Below, piece after piece: positions 8,751 through 17,885 of a stretch of 64,000 bases of DNA; the first letter of the stretch is position 1, and each line of letters starts with the position of its first letter. The translations under genes were made by a program, and so were the position numbers. The DNA comes from Thalassospira lucentensis MCCC 1A00383 = DSM 14000 (GTDB taxonomy: Bacteria > Pseudomonadota > Alphaproteobacteria > Rhodospirillales > Thalassospiraceae): positions 149,947-213,946 of the forward strand of contig NZ_ATWN01000010.1 of assembly GCF_000421265.1 (NCBI RefSeq). The letters are read 5' to 3'. A model generated the notes under the pieces. That model made no database searches. It was not told where the DNA came from and worked only from the letters and a program-made list of their open reading frames with translations.

Positions 8751-9336
8751 CAGCGCGGTTTGATGCTTTGTGCTTGGTCAGGCGCGTGATCGCAGCACCG
8801 CCAAGGGCTACCAGCGCAATCTTGATGGTGTCGCCAAGAATGAATGGGGTGAAGCCAAGCGCAACAACCTTTTCCGATGCGACAAAACCCGAAAGCCCCG
8901 CCAGCCCCAAAAGATAGACTGGCACCATGCCCGCCATCATCACGACAAAGCGCCCAAAAGCACCACGATCGCGTGCCAGTGCGCCGACAAAGCCCGCCGC
9001 AATCAGATACCCGGCCAGATAGCCACCCGTTGGGCCCATCATATAGGCAAGACCAATCCCGCGTTCCGGCGTTCCGGCAAAGACCGGTAAACCGGCCGCC
9101 CCCGTCGCGAGATAAGCCAGCATGGTTGCAACAGCGATGCGCGGGCTGGTGGCGACTGCAATTGCCATGATCGCCATGGTTTGCAAGGTCATCGGGACGG
9201 GCCAGAACGGCACGGTGGTTTTGGCACTTGCAGTGATCAAGGCGACGCCAAGCACGACCATCAGGCAGTATTTTGCCCCGGTCAAAACCGGATTGTTCAA
9301 TGGTGCAGATGTCGCATGTGAAACGGGATTGACCAT
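8740..9336 (-). CDS. bioY: BioY biotin transporter (ECF S-component)
   Basis: About 198 residues with six hydrophobic segments and the BioY hallmarks [18 protein letters not shown] and [15 protein letters not shown]. BioY binds and imports biotin through the inner membrane, alone or with an ECF ATPase module. The ATG at 9336 is preferred because AAGGAG lies 12 bases before it. A TTG further upstream would place that site inside the gene. It is the first gene of a bioY-bioB unit. Two exact BioR boxes lie 36 and 174 bp upstream. Pairing uptake and the last synthesis step suggests control of the biotin pool by salvage plus BioB. Confidence 0.94.
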   Translation of the reverse strand: MVNPVSHATSAPLNNPVLTGAKYCLMVVLGVALITASAKTTVPFWPVPMTLQTMAIMAIAVATSPRIAVATMLAYLATGAAGLPVFAGTPERGIGLAYMMGPTGGYLAGYLIAAGFVGALARDRGAFGRFVVMMAGMVPVYLLGLAGLSGFVASEKVVALGFTPFILGDTIKIALVALGGAAITRLTKHKASNRADAA

Positions 9337-9371
9337 GGTGATGACGTGCTCCTTAAGACCGCAATTCAAAA

Positions 9372-9381
9372 TTATCTATAA
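9372..9381. promoter_or_regulatory. BioR operator, proximal to bioY
   Basis: TTATCTATAA is an exact match to the alphaproteobacterial BioR box TTATMKATAA. It lies 36 bp upstream of the preferred bioY start. A weaker TTATCTAAT half-match lies nearby at 9482. Confidence 0.85.
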
Positions 9382-9509
9382 AAATTAATCTGATCTATTA
9401 ATTACGGCGTCATTGGTGCTTAAAATCAATCCCAAAATTCATTAAACGGCGAAATTTGTGAAATCATTCGTCGAACTCAACTTATCTAATTGAATTTAAA
9501 AGATAAAAA

Positions 9510-9519
9510 TTATCTATAA
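9510..9519. promoter_or_regulatory. BioR operator, distal to bioY
   Basis: A second exact TTATCTATAA, 138 bp from the proximal box, in the same AT-rich region downstream of bioR and upstream of bioY. Two boxes at this spacing could allow cooperative or looped repression. Confidence 0.8.
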
Positions 9520-9609
9520 AATCGGAAAGTTTAGGCATAATACGGCTCAGGCAGATGCCTGTCGTGGCATCCATCCAATCATCAGACCAGAAAAAGGGTT
9601 GATTTCGGC

Positions 9610-10260
9610 TTACGAAGGCGCGCGCATATGTCGTTTGGCACCGGTTTTGGTGCCGATCCATTTGACGTGACGGGCAAGGGTCGCGGCAGCTACATCAAAC
9701 TGATGTTCATGCAGGGCGCGTAAAATGGCGCGGTGGTCCTGATCGGTCGGGGATTCCCATTCCATGCGAAATCCCGAAAACAGGAACCGGGCACTTGCGG
9801 CATGTAAATCATCAATCGTCGCCATCAAACGCGGCATGTTGCAAGGTTCAAGAATGATGCGGTGAAACGCCTTGTTGGCTTCCTCCCATGCCCGGACATC
9901 GGGGGCATTTTCCCCAGCCCGGTTGATGGCTTCTGCCTTGTCAAGGATCGCACTGGTCAGGTGCGGGGCTGCGTGGCGCAGGGCCAGAACTTCAAGGGAA
10001 GCGCGCATTTCGGCAACTTCGCGGACTTCGGCGATATCAAAACTGGCAACGCGGACACCCCGGCGTGGTTCGCTAACGACAAGCCCTTGCGCTTCGAGCC
10101 GCCGGAATGCTTCGCGTACCGGTACGTGACTGGCGCCAAATTCCTCGGCAAAGTGATCCTGACGCAATTTGGTGCCCGGCCCGATGTCGCCAGAAATGAT
10201 GCGGTCGGCCAGTGCCCGGGTGATGCGCCCGGTGATCGTGGTATCAGAGTCATTTTTCAT
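9610..10260 (-). CDS. bioR: GntR/FCD-family regulator BioR
   Basis: An N-terminal winged-helix GntR domain (ITRALADRIISGDIGPGTKLRQDHFAEEFGASHVPVREAFRRLEAQGLV) is followed by a helical FCD ligand domain. The FCD metal/ligand residues are visible in EMRASLEVLALRHAAP, EANKAFHRIILEPC and DQDHRAILRALHEHQ. The identification as BioR rests on context: it sits beside bioY-bioB, and exact BioR boxes lie before bioY and before this gene. BioR represses biotin genes in alphaproteobacteria. The start chosen is the ATG at 10260. An ATG at 10281 would place the operator inside the coding region. Confidence 0.88.
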   Translation of the reverse strand: MKNDSDTTITGRITRALADRIISGDIGPGTKLRQDHFAEEFGASHVPVREAFRRLEAQGLVVSEPRRGVRVASFDIAEVREVAEMRASLEVLALRHAAPHLTSAILDKAEAINRAGENAPDVRAWEEANKAFHRIILEPCNMPRLMATIDDLHAASARFLFSGFRMEWESPTDQDHRAILRALHEHQFDVAAATLARHVKWIGTKTGAKRHMRAPS

Positions 10261-10264
10261 GATT

Positions 10265-10274
10265 TTATAGATAA
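10265..10274. promoter_or_regulatory. BioR operator at bioR (autoregulation)
   Basis: TTATAGATAA is the reverse complement of the box found twice before bioY. It ends five bases before the preferred bioR start codon, so binding would block bioR expression directly. Confidence 0.85.
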
Positions 10275-10310
10275 TTTGCATGCGCGCACTTGTCGAGCAT
10301 GCAATACGCT

Positions 10311-11060
10311 CTAGTCGTCTGACGGGGTGCTATGTTCGTCTGGCATCATGGCAAAGGCATCGCGCAGGGCCGTTGACCAGGCAGATGACAGCGCATGAAA
10401 ACCGGGGTCTTCCGCTTCGATCCGGCGTAATTCGGAAAATTCACATGCATCATCGGGCAGTACGGCAAGGTCAAGCGGCATGCCGACCGACAGGTTCGAA
10501 CGCAGGGTCGAGTCCATCGACAGCAAGGCGGCCTTAACCCCCTCGTGGATCGGGGTGTGCGGCGTGATCACGCGATCAAGGATCGGTTTGCCGTATTTAT
10601 GCTCGCCAATTTGCAGGTATGGCGTGTCTTCGGTGGCTTCGATAAAGTTTCCGGCGGCATAGACCAGAAACAGGCGTTGATCGCCGCCCTTGCGCTGCCC
10701 GCCGATCATGATCGAGGCTGCACTGCTTTCATGATGCTGTTCAAGCGTATCATGGTATTTCAGTTGGACCTTTTGCATGGCCTGACCAACAAGCTCGGCA
10801 ACACGAAACATGCTGGGCGCGCTAAGGATGCAATCGCCCGGTGCGGTCTCTGGATCGTCGATGGCCTCATGCAGAGTGCTCATGACGGCCTGTGTGATCG
10901 CAAGGTTGCCAGCCGAAAGTGCCACAATCGCGCGGTCACCCGGAACTTCCCAAGTGAACATCTTGCGATAGCGCGAAATGTTATCAAGGCCAGCATTCGT
11001 GCGGGTATCAGAAAGGAAAACCAATCCTTCTTTCAGCATCAAACCGACGCAGTAGGTCAT
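10311..11060 (-). CDS. anbu: Anbu proteasome-like peptidase
   Basis: The 249-residue protein belongs to the Ntn-hydrolase/proteasome beta fold, Anbu (BPH) branch. It begins MTYCVGLMLKEGLVFLSDTRTNAG, so removal of Met would expose the Thr2 nucleophile. The downstream DTRTNAGLDNISRYRKMF and ALSAGNLAITQAV are characteristic. Anbu assembles into open helical rings and is suspected of peptide or isopeptide hydrolysis. It is last of four co-directional genes (ATP-grasp, alpha-E, transglutaminase-like, Anbu), the arrangement known for this system. The physiological substrate is unknown for the family. Confidence 0.9.
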   Translation of the reverse strand: MTYCVGLMLKEGLVFLSDTRTNAGLDNISRYRKMFTWEVPGDRAIVALSAGNLAITQAVMSTLHEAIDDPETAPGDCILSAPSMFRVAELVGQAMQKVQLKYHDTLEQHHESSAASIMIGGQRKGGDQRLFLVYAAGNFIEATEDTPYLQIGEHKYGKPILDRVITPHTPIHEGVKAALLSMDSTLRSNLSVGMPLDLAVLPDDACEFSELRRIEAEDPGFHALSSAWSTALRDAFAMMPDEHSTPSDD

Positions 11061-11076
11061 GTCTTAATGGGTCCGG

Positions 11077-11895
11077 CTATTGTTGTGATTGCGCAACGAC
11101 CACTGATACATCCAAATTCTCGTTAGCACCACCAGTATGTACGCCCCTAATAGGTGTGGCGACCTGTCCATCAAGTCCAGACCCCAAGCGAATATAAAAA
11201 TCGGTCGGGCAACAGCGGTTTGCGGCATCAAATCCGACCCACCCCAACTCAGGTAAGTAAAGTTCCGCCCATGCATGGGATGCCTCGTGTGGTTTGCCAT
11301 GCAGGTCGGCAAACAGATATCCCGAAACATAGCGTGCCGGAATGCCAAGATGACGTGCTGCAGAAAGCAGAACATGTGTGTGGTCCTGACAAACCCCCTT
11401 ACCATCGGCCAATGCATCGGCGGCGGTGGTGTGAACGTCGGTCGTGCCCGGTGCAAAGACAATCGCGTCTGACACCGCATCGGCCAATGCATGGGCACGT
11501 TCAAGAAGGTTTCCGTCTTTGGTCTTTTTGGCAGCCTTTTCGGCCAGTTTGCGAATGGCCGCACTTGATTTGGTCATGGGGGTTGACCGCAGGAACACTT
11601 CGGGAAACGCGCGTTCCTTGTGCCCGCGTAAAACACCAGCCATGTCGGTGGTCTCAACTTCGCCTGTGACGACAATTTCAACGTCATCAACCGGTCCGAC
11701 TGCAGTCAAGGTGCTGATAATATCGCCGTTCCCGTCGGTGAATTCCGAACTGATTACGCATCCCTTGGCCTTGATCGACCAGCTCAGGATTTTTTGACCG
11801 TCAAATTGCGCCGGGGTCATTTTAAGGCTTTGCACTACGTAACGCACAGGAGTGTCATACCGGTAGTGGGTGTGATGTTCGACTGTCAGGCGCAT
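11077..11895 (-). CDS. Transglutaminase-like cysteine protease of the Anbu operon
   Basis: A 272-residue protein with an N-terminal beta domain (MRLTVEHHTHYRYDTPVRYVVQ) followed by a transglutaminase-like core. The catalytic triad is visible: Cys in DGKGVCQDHTHVLL, His in HEASHAWAELYL, and Asp in WVGFDAANRCCPTD. Members next to alpha-E and ATP-grasp genes are thought to cut or form amide bonds in peptide tags. The ATG at 11895 was chosen because it lies one base after the stop of the upstream alpha-E gene (TGAAATG), showing tight coupling. An extended frame to 11967 overlaps that gene and is unlikely. Confidence 0.9.
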   Translation of the reverse strand: MRLTVEHHTHYRYDTPVRYVVQSLKMTPAQFDGQKILSWSIKAKGCVISSEFTDGNGDIISTLTAVGPVDDVEIVVTGEVETTDMAGVLRGHKERAFPEVFLRSTPMTKSSAAIRKLAEKAAKKTKDGNLLERAHALADAVSDAIVFAPGTTDVHTTAADALADGKGVCQDHTHVLLSAARHLGIPARYVSGYLFADLHGKPHEASHAWAELYLPELGWVGFDAANRCCPTDFYIRLGSGLDGQVATPIRGVHTGGANENLDVSVVVAQSQQ

Positions 11896-11896
11896 T

Positions 11897-12844
11897 TCAT
11901 TGTCCCCCAAAATAATAGGTCTCGGCAATTGCAGCCGAAAGTGCGCGGTTGCGCGCCTGAAAGTCATTCAAAAAACCATGGAGCCCGGTTGCAAAGATTT
12001 CTTCCATGTCACTCTGGGTCAGCATTGAATACATCTCAACCGCTTCGCCGTGAACCGGGCGACGTTGCCCGTAATGGCGCGCCAGCCGTTCAAGATGCTG
12101 GGTGATCTGTTCGGAGCAATGGGCAAGGGAGCGCGGACTAAACGGGTTCAGGATCAGGAAATGCGCAATCCGGTAGGGCGAATAATCATCGCGGTACACC
12201 CAGTGAAAGGCGCGCAATGACGATGCAGCACGGAGCACTGTGGTCCATTGATAGTTATCAACCCCGTCACCCACCATGCTGGTTTCAGGCAGCAGGACAT
12301 AATATTTCACATCCAGAAGGCGGGCTGTGTTGTCGGCCCGCTCGATAAAGGTGCCTAGACGGATAAAGTCATAGCCGTCATTGCGCAGAAGTGTTGAATC
12401 GGTTGTGCCGCGAAACAGTGACCCCTGACGTTTTACCCAATCAATGAATTCGGGAAGATCATTCTTGGCCAGATTGTGCATTGACGGGCGGCGAAGCTCC
12501 ATCAAGGCATTATTAAGCGCCTCCCACATTTCTGCGGTGATGGCTGTGCGCATGGCGCGCGCGCTGGCGCGTGCCGCTTCAAAGCAATTTAAAATCGAAG
12601 ACGGGTTTTCCCGGCTAAAGATCAGGAAATTGGCGACCTCTTCCTGGCGAAGCGGCGCATTGGGATCATATCCTGCATGGCAACCCGACGCGGACAAAAC
12701 CGATTCCCATTCGGATCGATTGCCGTCACCGACCGCTGGCATCATCGCCATGCGATAGCCCATTTCCATCAGACGGGCCATATTTTCAGCCCGCTCAACA
12801 TATCTCGACAACCAGAAAAGGTTGTCAGCAGTACGACTAAGCAT
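11897..12844 (-). CDS. Alpha-E domain protein (COG2307) of the Anbu operon
   Basis: A 315-residue all-helical protein starting MLSRTADNLFWLSRYVERAENMARLM, the signature of the alpha-E family. Conserved blocks include FIERADNTARLLDVKYY near the middle and SLRAFHWVYRDDYSPYRIAHFLIL. Alpha-E proteins always travel with circularly permuted ATP-grasp ligases and transglutaminase-like proteases, where they are proposed to help peptide ligation. It lies 18 bp after the ATP-grasp gene and directly abuts the transglutaminase gene. The biochemical role is unproven. Confidence 0.92.
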   Translation of the reverse strand: MLSRTADNLFWLSRYVERAENMARLMEMGYRMAMMPAVGDGNRSEWESVLSASGCHAGYDPNAPLRQEEVANFLIFSRENPSSILNCFEAARASARAMRTAITAEMWEALNNALMELRRPSMHNLAKNDLPEFIDWVKRQGSLFRGTTDSTLLRNDGYDFIRLGTFIERADNTARLLDVKYYVLLPETSMVGDGVDNYQWTTVLRAASSLRAFHWVYRDDYSPYRIAHFLILNPFSPRSLAHCSEQITQHLERLARHYGQRRPVHGEAVEMYSMLTQSDMEEIFATGLHGFLNDFQARNRALSAAIAETYYFGGQ

Positions 12845-12862
12845 CTCTAAACCCCCTTTTCG

Positions 12863-14266
12863 TTAATCGGTCATGATCCATGTATCCTTGACCCCGCCGC
12901 CCTGTGACGAGTTCACCACAAGTGACCCTTCACGCATGGCAACACGGGTTAATCCACCCGGTGCGAGACGAATAGTATCTCCGACAAGGCAAAATGGCCG
13001 GAAATCGACATGGCGCGGGGCAATGCCACTTTCAACGAACGTCGGGCAGGCTGACAACGCAAGGGTTGGCTGGGCAATAAAATCGCCCGGATCGGCCTTG
13101 ATACGTTGGGCATAGGCGACCTGTTCTTCCTTGGTCGATGCCGGGCCGACCAGCATGCCATAGCCGCCTGACCCGTGGACTTCCTTAACCACCAATTCGC
13201 CGAGGTTTTCGAGTACGTATTTCAGATCATCAGGCTTGCCGCATTTCCACGTTGGAACGTTGTTTAAGATCGGTTCCTGACCAAGGTAAAAACGGATCAT
13301 GTCCGGGACATAGGTATAAACTGCCTTGTCGTCGGCAACCCCGGCCCCCGGCGCCGAGCAAATGGCAACCCCGCCGGATCGGTAGACATTCATAAGGCCG
13401 GGAATACCCAGAACTGAATCAGATCGGAAACAAAGCGGGTCGATATAGTCGTCATCAATGCGGCGATAAATCACATCAACCCGTTCCGGACCACGTGTGG
13501 TGCGCATATAAACCCGGCCATCGGACACAAACAAATCCTGTCCTTCGACCAGTTCGACGCCCATTTGGTCAGCAAGGAATGAATGTTCATAATACGCACT
13601 GTTCATCGCGCCGGGGGTCAGGACCACAATATTTGGGTCGCGATCACATTTATCGGGCGCGATGCTTTTGAGCGTCTTGAGCAACATGTCGGGATAACTT
13701 TCGACCGGCTCAATCCGAAGGCTTTTGAACAGATCGGGGAACATGCGCATCATGATTTCGCGGTTCTCAAGCATATACGACACACCAGATGGCGTGCGGC
13801 AGTTGTCTTCAAGAACGTAAAAATCTTCGGGCCCGGTGCGCACGATATCGACACCGACAATATGGCTATAAACCTTGCGCGGTGGATCAATGCCAATCAC
13901 GGCGGGCTCAAATGCTGCATTTTTGAAAACCAGATCGGCCGGAACGATCCCGGCCTTGATGATTTCCGCATTATGATAGACGTCATATAAAAATGTGTTG
14001 AGTGCGCGCGCGCGCTGTTTGACACCGCGTTCAAGCTTGCGCCACTCGCCAGCGGTAAAAATACGCGGGATCAAATCGAAGGGTATGAGTCGTTCGGGAT
14101 CGCCGCCTTCACCGTAAACGGCAAATGTAATCCCGATCTTACGGAACAGAGTTTCGGCCTCGAGACGTTTTTGTTCGAGAACCTCGGGGCCGCTTGCTTC
14201 CATCCATTCAACCAAGGCGCGATAAGGTTCACGAACCTGGTCGTCCATCTTCATCTCATTGAACAT
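12863..14266 (-). CDS. Circularly permuted ATP-grasp protein (COG2308) of the Anbu operon
   Basis: A 467-residue protein of the CP_ATPgrasp_2 family. Family blocks include FPFDLIPRIFTAGEW-type IPFDLIPRIFTAGEWRKL, DFYVLEDNCRTPSGVSYMLENR, VVLTPGAMNSAYYEHSFLADQMG and VVKEVHGSGGYGMLVGP. ATP-grasp enzymes ligate a carboxylate to an amine through an acylphosphate. This type is predicted to build a small peptide. It is the first gene of the four-gene unit, so its promoter should lie just right of 14266. The substrate is unknown. Confidence 0.92.
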   Translation of the reverse strand: MFNEMKMDDQVREPYRALVEWMEASGPEVLEQKRLEAETLFRKIGITFAVYGEGGDPERLIPFDLIPRIFTAGEWRKLERGVKQRARALNTFLYDVYHNAEIIKAGIVPADLVFKNAAFEPAVIGIDPPRKVYSHIVGVDIVRTGPEDFYVLEDNCRTPSGVSYMLENREIMMRMFPDLFKSLRIEPVESYPDMLLKTLKSIAPDKCDRDPNIVVLTPGAMNSAYYEHSFLADQMGVELVEGQDLFVSDGRVYMRTTRGPERVDVIYRRIDDDYIDPLCFRSDSVLGIPGLMNVYRSGGVAICSAPGAGVADDKAVYTYVPDMIRFYLGQEPILNNVPTWKCGKPDDLKYVLENLGELVVKEVHGSGGYGMLVGPASTKEEQVAYAQRIKADPGDFIAQPTLALSACPTFVESGIAPRHVDFRPFCLVGDTIRLAPGGLTRVAMREGSLVVNSSQGGGVKDTWIMTD

Positions 14267-14406
14267 GCGCTCTTCCCTTTGTGACCTTTTGATTAAAGGC
14301 GTCCGGGGAAGGGGTGGTCAAGGATGTTCAGGGTTGAAATGTCATATTTTTCAGCAAACTGTTGGTTCTGCGTAAAAAATAAACTTCGTGCTTAGGCGCT
14401 TTGTGC

Positions 14407-14430
14407 AAAAAACGGGCGGACATGCGCCCG
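14407..14430 (-). terminator. Terminator of the cob ring-methylation operon
   Basis: On the minus strand the stem CGGGCG / CGCCCG (14413-14418 with 14425-14430) is followed by six T. It lies 11 bp after the cobM stop and closes the leftward cbiX-to-cobM operon. Confidence 0.75.
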
Positions 14431-14440
14431 CCCGGATTTC

Positions 14441-15202
14441 TTATGCCTTGGCCGGGCGTAGAACATGAGTGTGGTCTGCGGCGTAAAGTCGGGAGTCGGT
14501 AAAATCTTTACGCCCGAAAACTTCACCCACCATGATCAGGGCGGTACGGGTGATGCCGCTGCCTTTGACCTTCGCACGGATATCGCCAAGCGTGCCAAAG
14601 ATATATTGCTGATCAGGCCATGTTGCACGATAGGCAATCACCACCGGGCAATCCGCGCCGTAATGCGGGGTTAGATCCCGCACGACATTGACCAGATTAT
14701 TGATCGATAGATGCACCGCCAGTGTTGCACGCGATTTACCAAGTTCCGAGAGACTTTCGCCGTCTGGCATGCTTGATGACCGCATGGCGGTGCGCGTCAG
14801 GATCACGGTTTGCGAAATATCGGGCAGGGTCAGCTCTGCCCCGATTTCGGCCGCGACGGCCGCATAGGCCGAAACGCCCGGCGTAATGTCATAGGCAATG
14901 CCAAGATCATCCAGCCGGCGGATTTGTTCGGCAATGGCGCCATAAATCGACGGATCGCCCGAATGAACGCGGGCAACATCCTGGCCCTTGGCGTGGGCCG
15001 CTTCGATTTCGGCAATGATTTCATCAAGATGCATCGATGCGGTATCAATCACACGCGCACCTTCCGGGGCCGATGTGACGATTTCCTCTGGCACCAGCGA
15101 CCCGGCATACAGACACACCGGGCATTTTTCGATCAGGCGCAAACCACGTACTGTGATCAGGTCCGGGGCGCCGGGACCAGCGCCAATAAAATGAACGGTC
15201 AT
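14441..15202 (-). CDS. cobM: Precorrin-4 C11-methyltransferase (CobM/CbiF)
   Basis: A tetrapyrrole methylase of 253 residues: VHFIGAGPGAPDLITVRG at the N-terminus, CLYAGSLVPEEIV, VHSGDPSIYGAIAEQ and DITPGVSAYAAVAAEIGAELTLP. These features are specific to the CobM/CbiF branch, which methylates C11 of the corrin ring with SAM. It is the last gene of the leftward operon. Its ATG overlaps the TAA of the upstream gene (TAATG), which fixes the start at 15202 rather than the longer frame to 15304. In a cobalt-early pathway the substrate would be cobalt-precorrin-4. Confidence 0.95.
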   Translation of the reverse strand: MTVHFIGAGPGAPDLITVRGLRLIEKCPVCLYAGSLVPEEIVTSAPEGARVIDTASMHLDEIIAEIEAAHAKGQDVARVHSGDPSIYGAIAEQIRRLDDLGIAYDITPGVSAYAAVAAEIGAELTLPDISQTVILTRTAMRSSSMPDGESLSELGKSRATLAVHLSINNLVNVVRDLTPHYGADCPVVIAYRATWPDQQYIFGTLGDIRAKVKGSGITRTALIMVGEVFGRKDFTDSRLYAADHTHVLRPAKA

Positions 15203-17148
15203 TATTCTGCCTTGTCGTTTTTGGATGTGGACGTGCTGCTGGAAACCGGGGCGTTGGCTGCATCCGGACCTTTTTTCGAATAGCCGCGCGGGGTATAGAC
15301 CCATTGGTTTTCACCGCGTGTGATGTGGCGGCTGTTGCTTGATCCGACCAGAACTGTGGTCAGCATATCGACCATATCGACTTCTAGTTTCGAAAGTGGA
15401 ACGACCGTAATTTCTTCATCCGGGCGGCCCAGCTGACGGCCCAGAACCACGGGCGTATCAGCATTGCGGTGTTCCAGCAGCATATCACGTGCCTTGGCCA
15501 GCAAATCACGGCGACGCTTGGATACCGGGTTATAGAACGCGATCACAAAGTCGCCCTCGGCAGCGGCCTTAAGACGCCGCAGGATATCGTCGCGCGGGGT
15601 CAGAAGGTCCGACAGCGAAATCGCACAGAAATCATGACCCAACGGTGCGCCGATCCGCGATGCCGCTGCCTGAAGGGCGGAAATCCCCGGTGACACCTGA
15701 ACCGCAACCCGGTTCCAGTCACTGCGGTCTTCGCGATCGAGCAATTCAAACACCAATGTCGCCAGCGCATAAATCCCGGCATCGCCCGACCCGATCAAGG
15801 CAACATCCTTGCCGGTCGCCGCCAGTTCAAGCGCATGGCGCGCGCGCGCTTCTTCAGCACCCAAATCGGAATGATGGCAATCCTTGCCGTCAATCAGCGG
15901 TCCCAAAAGATCAAGATACATCTGATAGCCGACAATGTCGGACGCACGGCCAATCAGGTCGGAGGCTTCCGGACTGCGCCAGCCGGTTTGACCCGGCCCA
16001 ATGCCGACAATCGAAAGCTTGCCCTGGGCTTTGCCGACGGTTTCAGGTGTGATGTCATCTTGTGACAATGCAACCGCACAGGTCGCGCGCTTGGTTTTGT
16101 GTTTGGGAACGATCAGTTTGCCATTTCGACCAACGGTCGCAAGCGCGGCACCCTCGGCAACGCCGTGACAGCCGGTTTCGGCAAAGACCACATCAGACGG
16201 TGTAACCAGCCGGTCTGCTTCGGCCTCAAGCGTTTGCGCATCAAAGAACCGGGCCGGGACACCAAGGCGACGGGCCAGTTCATGGACGCACGCCTCGTCG
16301 GCCTTAAGATCAATCGAGGTGACACAGGCAATTGCCTTGGGGCTCAGGCACTGCCCAGCCAGCGTTTCCGTGACAAGGTCATACAAGTCATCAATCGGAC
16401 AGCCGCGCTCACACCCAACACCCAGCGCAAGGACGGGCGGGTGATATGTAATGGCGGTATCTGATACATCACTGATCGCGTCATCATCGGCACCTTCGCG
16501 GGCGGTTGCCGTGATCAGGATGGTGCCGTCCTCAGACTGAGGAAGGGTACTGTTGGTCAGCCATGCGGCTGATCCTGCCTCAACCTCAAGACGTGCAGAT
16601 GCACCGGCCAAAAGGGCGGCGGTCGCGGGCTTGATCGTTTCAGGCGTGCCGAGTTTCCACCCCCTTGGCGGCTCATCAAGGGCCAGACCCAGCATGGCAT
16701 CGCCCGGTGTTGTGATGGCTGCAATGCCACCAAGGCGGTCGGCCAAATCGCGCGCCAGCCGATTACCACCATGATGCCCGCCCAAAAGCGGGATGAAGGT
16801 TTTACCGGCTTCATCAACTGCAAGCACTGCGGCATCCTGCCACTTTCCGGCCAGAAGCGGTGCAAGTGCGCGGATCAGAATGCCCGACGCACAGACACCA
16901 ATGATCACATGATCGGATGAAAATGTTCGTTGCAGATGCGCAATGGTATCATCAAAGGCGAAATCGACATCCTTGGTCGACACCCGGGTGCGCAAACCAT
17001 GAACGGACGCGCCCTGCAGGCTGGCGGCGATGCGTTTTGCCATCGGAAGGGCGCGTTGCGTCAGGCAAATCACCGCAATCGGGGCAATCGGATGGGTCGG
17101 CAATGCCGGTGCCGGGGTGTTTGAGCTGTTATGGGCGGTCATCGCCAT
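15202..17148 (-). CDS. cobJ: CbiG-CobJ fusion: cobalt-precorrin-5A hydrolase / precorrin-3B C17-methyltransferase
   Basis: A 648-residue fusion. Residues about 20-375 form a CbiG-like unit: the N-terminal part has VIIGVCASGILIRALAPLLAGK and PLLGGHHGGNRLA, and the C-terminal (CobE-like) part has LGVGCERGCPIDDLYDLV and VFAETGCHGVAEGAAL. CbiG opens the ring lactone and releases the two-carbon fragment in the cobalt-early pathway. Residues from about 378 form the C17-methyltransferase CobJ/CbiH: LSIVGIGPGQTGWRSPEA, IGYQMYLDLL-type DIVGYQMYLDLL, and SSNSRHITRGENQWVYTPRGY at the end. One polypeptide thus carries ring contraction and ring opening. The start overlaps the cobI end by 10 bp. Confidence 0.92.
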   Translation of the reverse strand: MAMTAHNSSNTPAPALPTHPIAPIAVICLTQRALPMAKRIAASLQGASVHGLRTRVSTKDVDFAFDDTIAHLQRTFSSDHVIIGVCASGILIRALAPLLAGKWQDAAVLAVDEAGKTFIPLLGGHHGGNRLARDLADRLGGIAAITTPGDAMLGLALDEPPRGWKLGTPETIKPATAALLAGASARLEVEAGSAAWLTNSTLPQSEDGTILITATAREGADDDAISDVSDTAITYHPPVLALGVGCERGCPIDDLYDLVTETLAGQCLSPKAIACVTSIDLKADEACVHELARRLGVPARFFDAQTLEAEADRLVTPSDVVFAETGCHGVAEGAALATVGRNGKLIVPKHKTKRATCAVALSQDDITPETVGKAQGKLSIVGIGPGQTGWRSPEASDLIGRASDIVGYQMYLDLLGPLIDGKDCHHSDLGAEEARARHALELAATGKDVALIGSGDAGIYALATLVFELLDREDRSDWNRVAVQVSPGISALQAAASRIGAPLGHDFCAISLSDLLTPRDDILRRLKAAAEGDFVIAFYNPVSKRRRDLLAKARDMLLEHRNADTPVVLGRQLGRPDEEITVVPLSKLEVDMVDMLTTVLVGSSNSRHITRGENQWVYTPRGYSKKGPDAANAPVSSSTSTSKNDKAE

Positions 17149-17885
17149 GCGTCTCCGCGACGGTGGATCAGGATCATCGAAAAATACGGGGCCGTGGCAT
17201 CGGCCGGAAGATCGGCCAATGGCACCATTTTCTGGCTATCAAGGGTGGCGCGTTCGATATAGCGCGCCCGATCCGTCAGGCCGAGCTCATTAATCACATC
17301 GCGGACTTTGGTAAAATGGCGGCCAAGCTTGATGATTGCGGCGGCATCTGTATTGCCAAGCTGCGTGCGCAGGCGGTCTTTATCCAGTGGTCCGGGGATG
17401 ACTTGCAAAACGTCATTCTTGGCGGCAAGCGGGGCGCCAAGCTGTGCAGCACAGGCCATCATCGAACTGACACCGGGGACAGTTTCAACCGAATGCCCGG
17501 CATCGGCCAGACGGCCATACAGATACATGAAACTGCCGTAGAAGAACGGATCGCCTTCACATAAAACCGCGACAGTTTTACCCGCCGCCAGATGCTGGCC
17601 AATTTCAAGCGCAGCCGCGTCATAGATCGGATCAGCCGGTTTGCCCATTTCGATGCGAATGGCAATTTCGGTGCGGCCTTTTGGGATGTGCGTATCGACG
17701 ATTTGCCGGGCAAGGCTGACGCCATCTTCAAGGGCGGGATAGGCAATCACATCGGCCTTTTGCAGGATGTTATAGGCTTTTAACGTGATCAGATCGGGCT
17801 CCCCCGGACCGATGCCAAGACCATAAGCCGTTCCGGTGACCGGATGGCTTTGGGGGCTTGCGGATAATGGTTCCGCACGGTTCAT
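17139..17885 (-). CDS. cobI: Precorrin-2 C20-methyltransferase (CobI/CbiL)
   Basis: A 248-residue tetrapyrrole methylase. GTAYGLGIGPGEPDLITLKAYNIL is the N-terminal SAM site region, and AVLCEGDPFFYGSFMYLYGRL and VETVPGVSSMMACAAQLGAPLA are typical of CobI/CbiL. The enzyme adds the C20 methyl group to (cobalt-)precorrin-2. The ATG overlaps the cobL stop as ATGA at 17882-17885, showing translational coupling. It lies fourth in the leftward operon. Confidence 0.95.
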   Translation of the reverse strand: MNRAEPLSASPQSHPVTGTAYGLGIGPGEPDLITLKAYNILQKADVIAYPALEDGVSLARQIVDTHIPKGRTEIAIRIEMGKPADPIYDAAALEIGQHLAAGKTVAVLCEGDPFFYGSFMYLYGRLADAGHSVETVPGVSSMMACAAQLGAPLAAKNDVLQVIPGPLDKDRLRTQLGNTDAAAIIKLGRHFTKVRDVINELGLTDRARYIERATLDSQKMVPLADLPADATAPYFSMILIHRRGDAWR

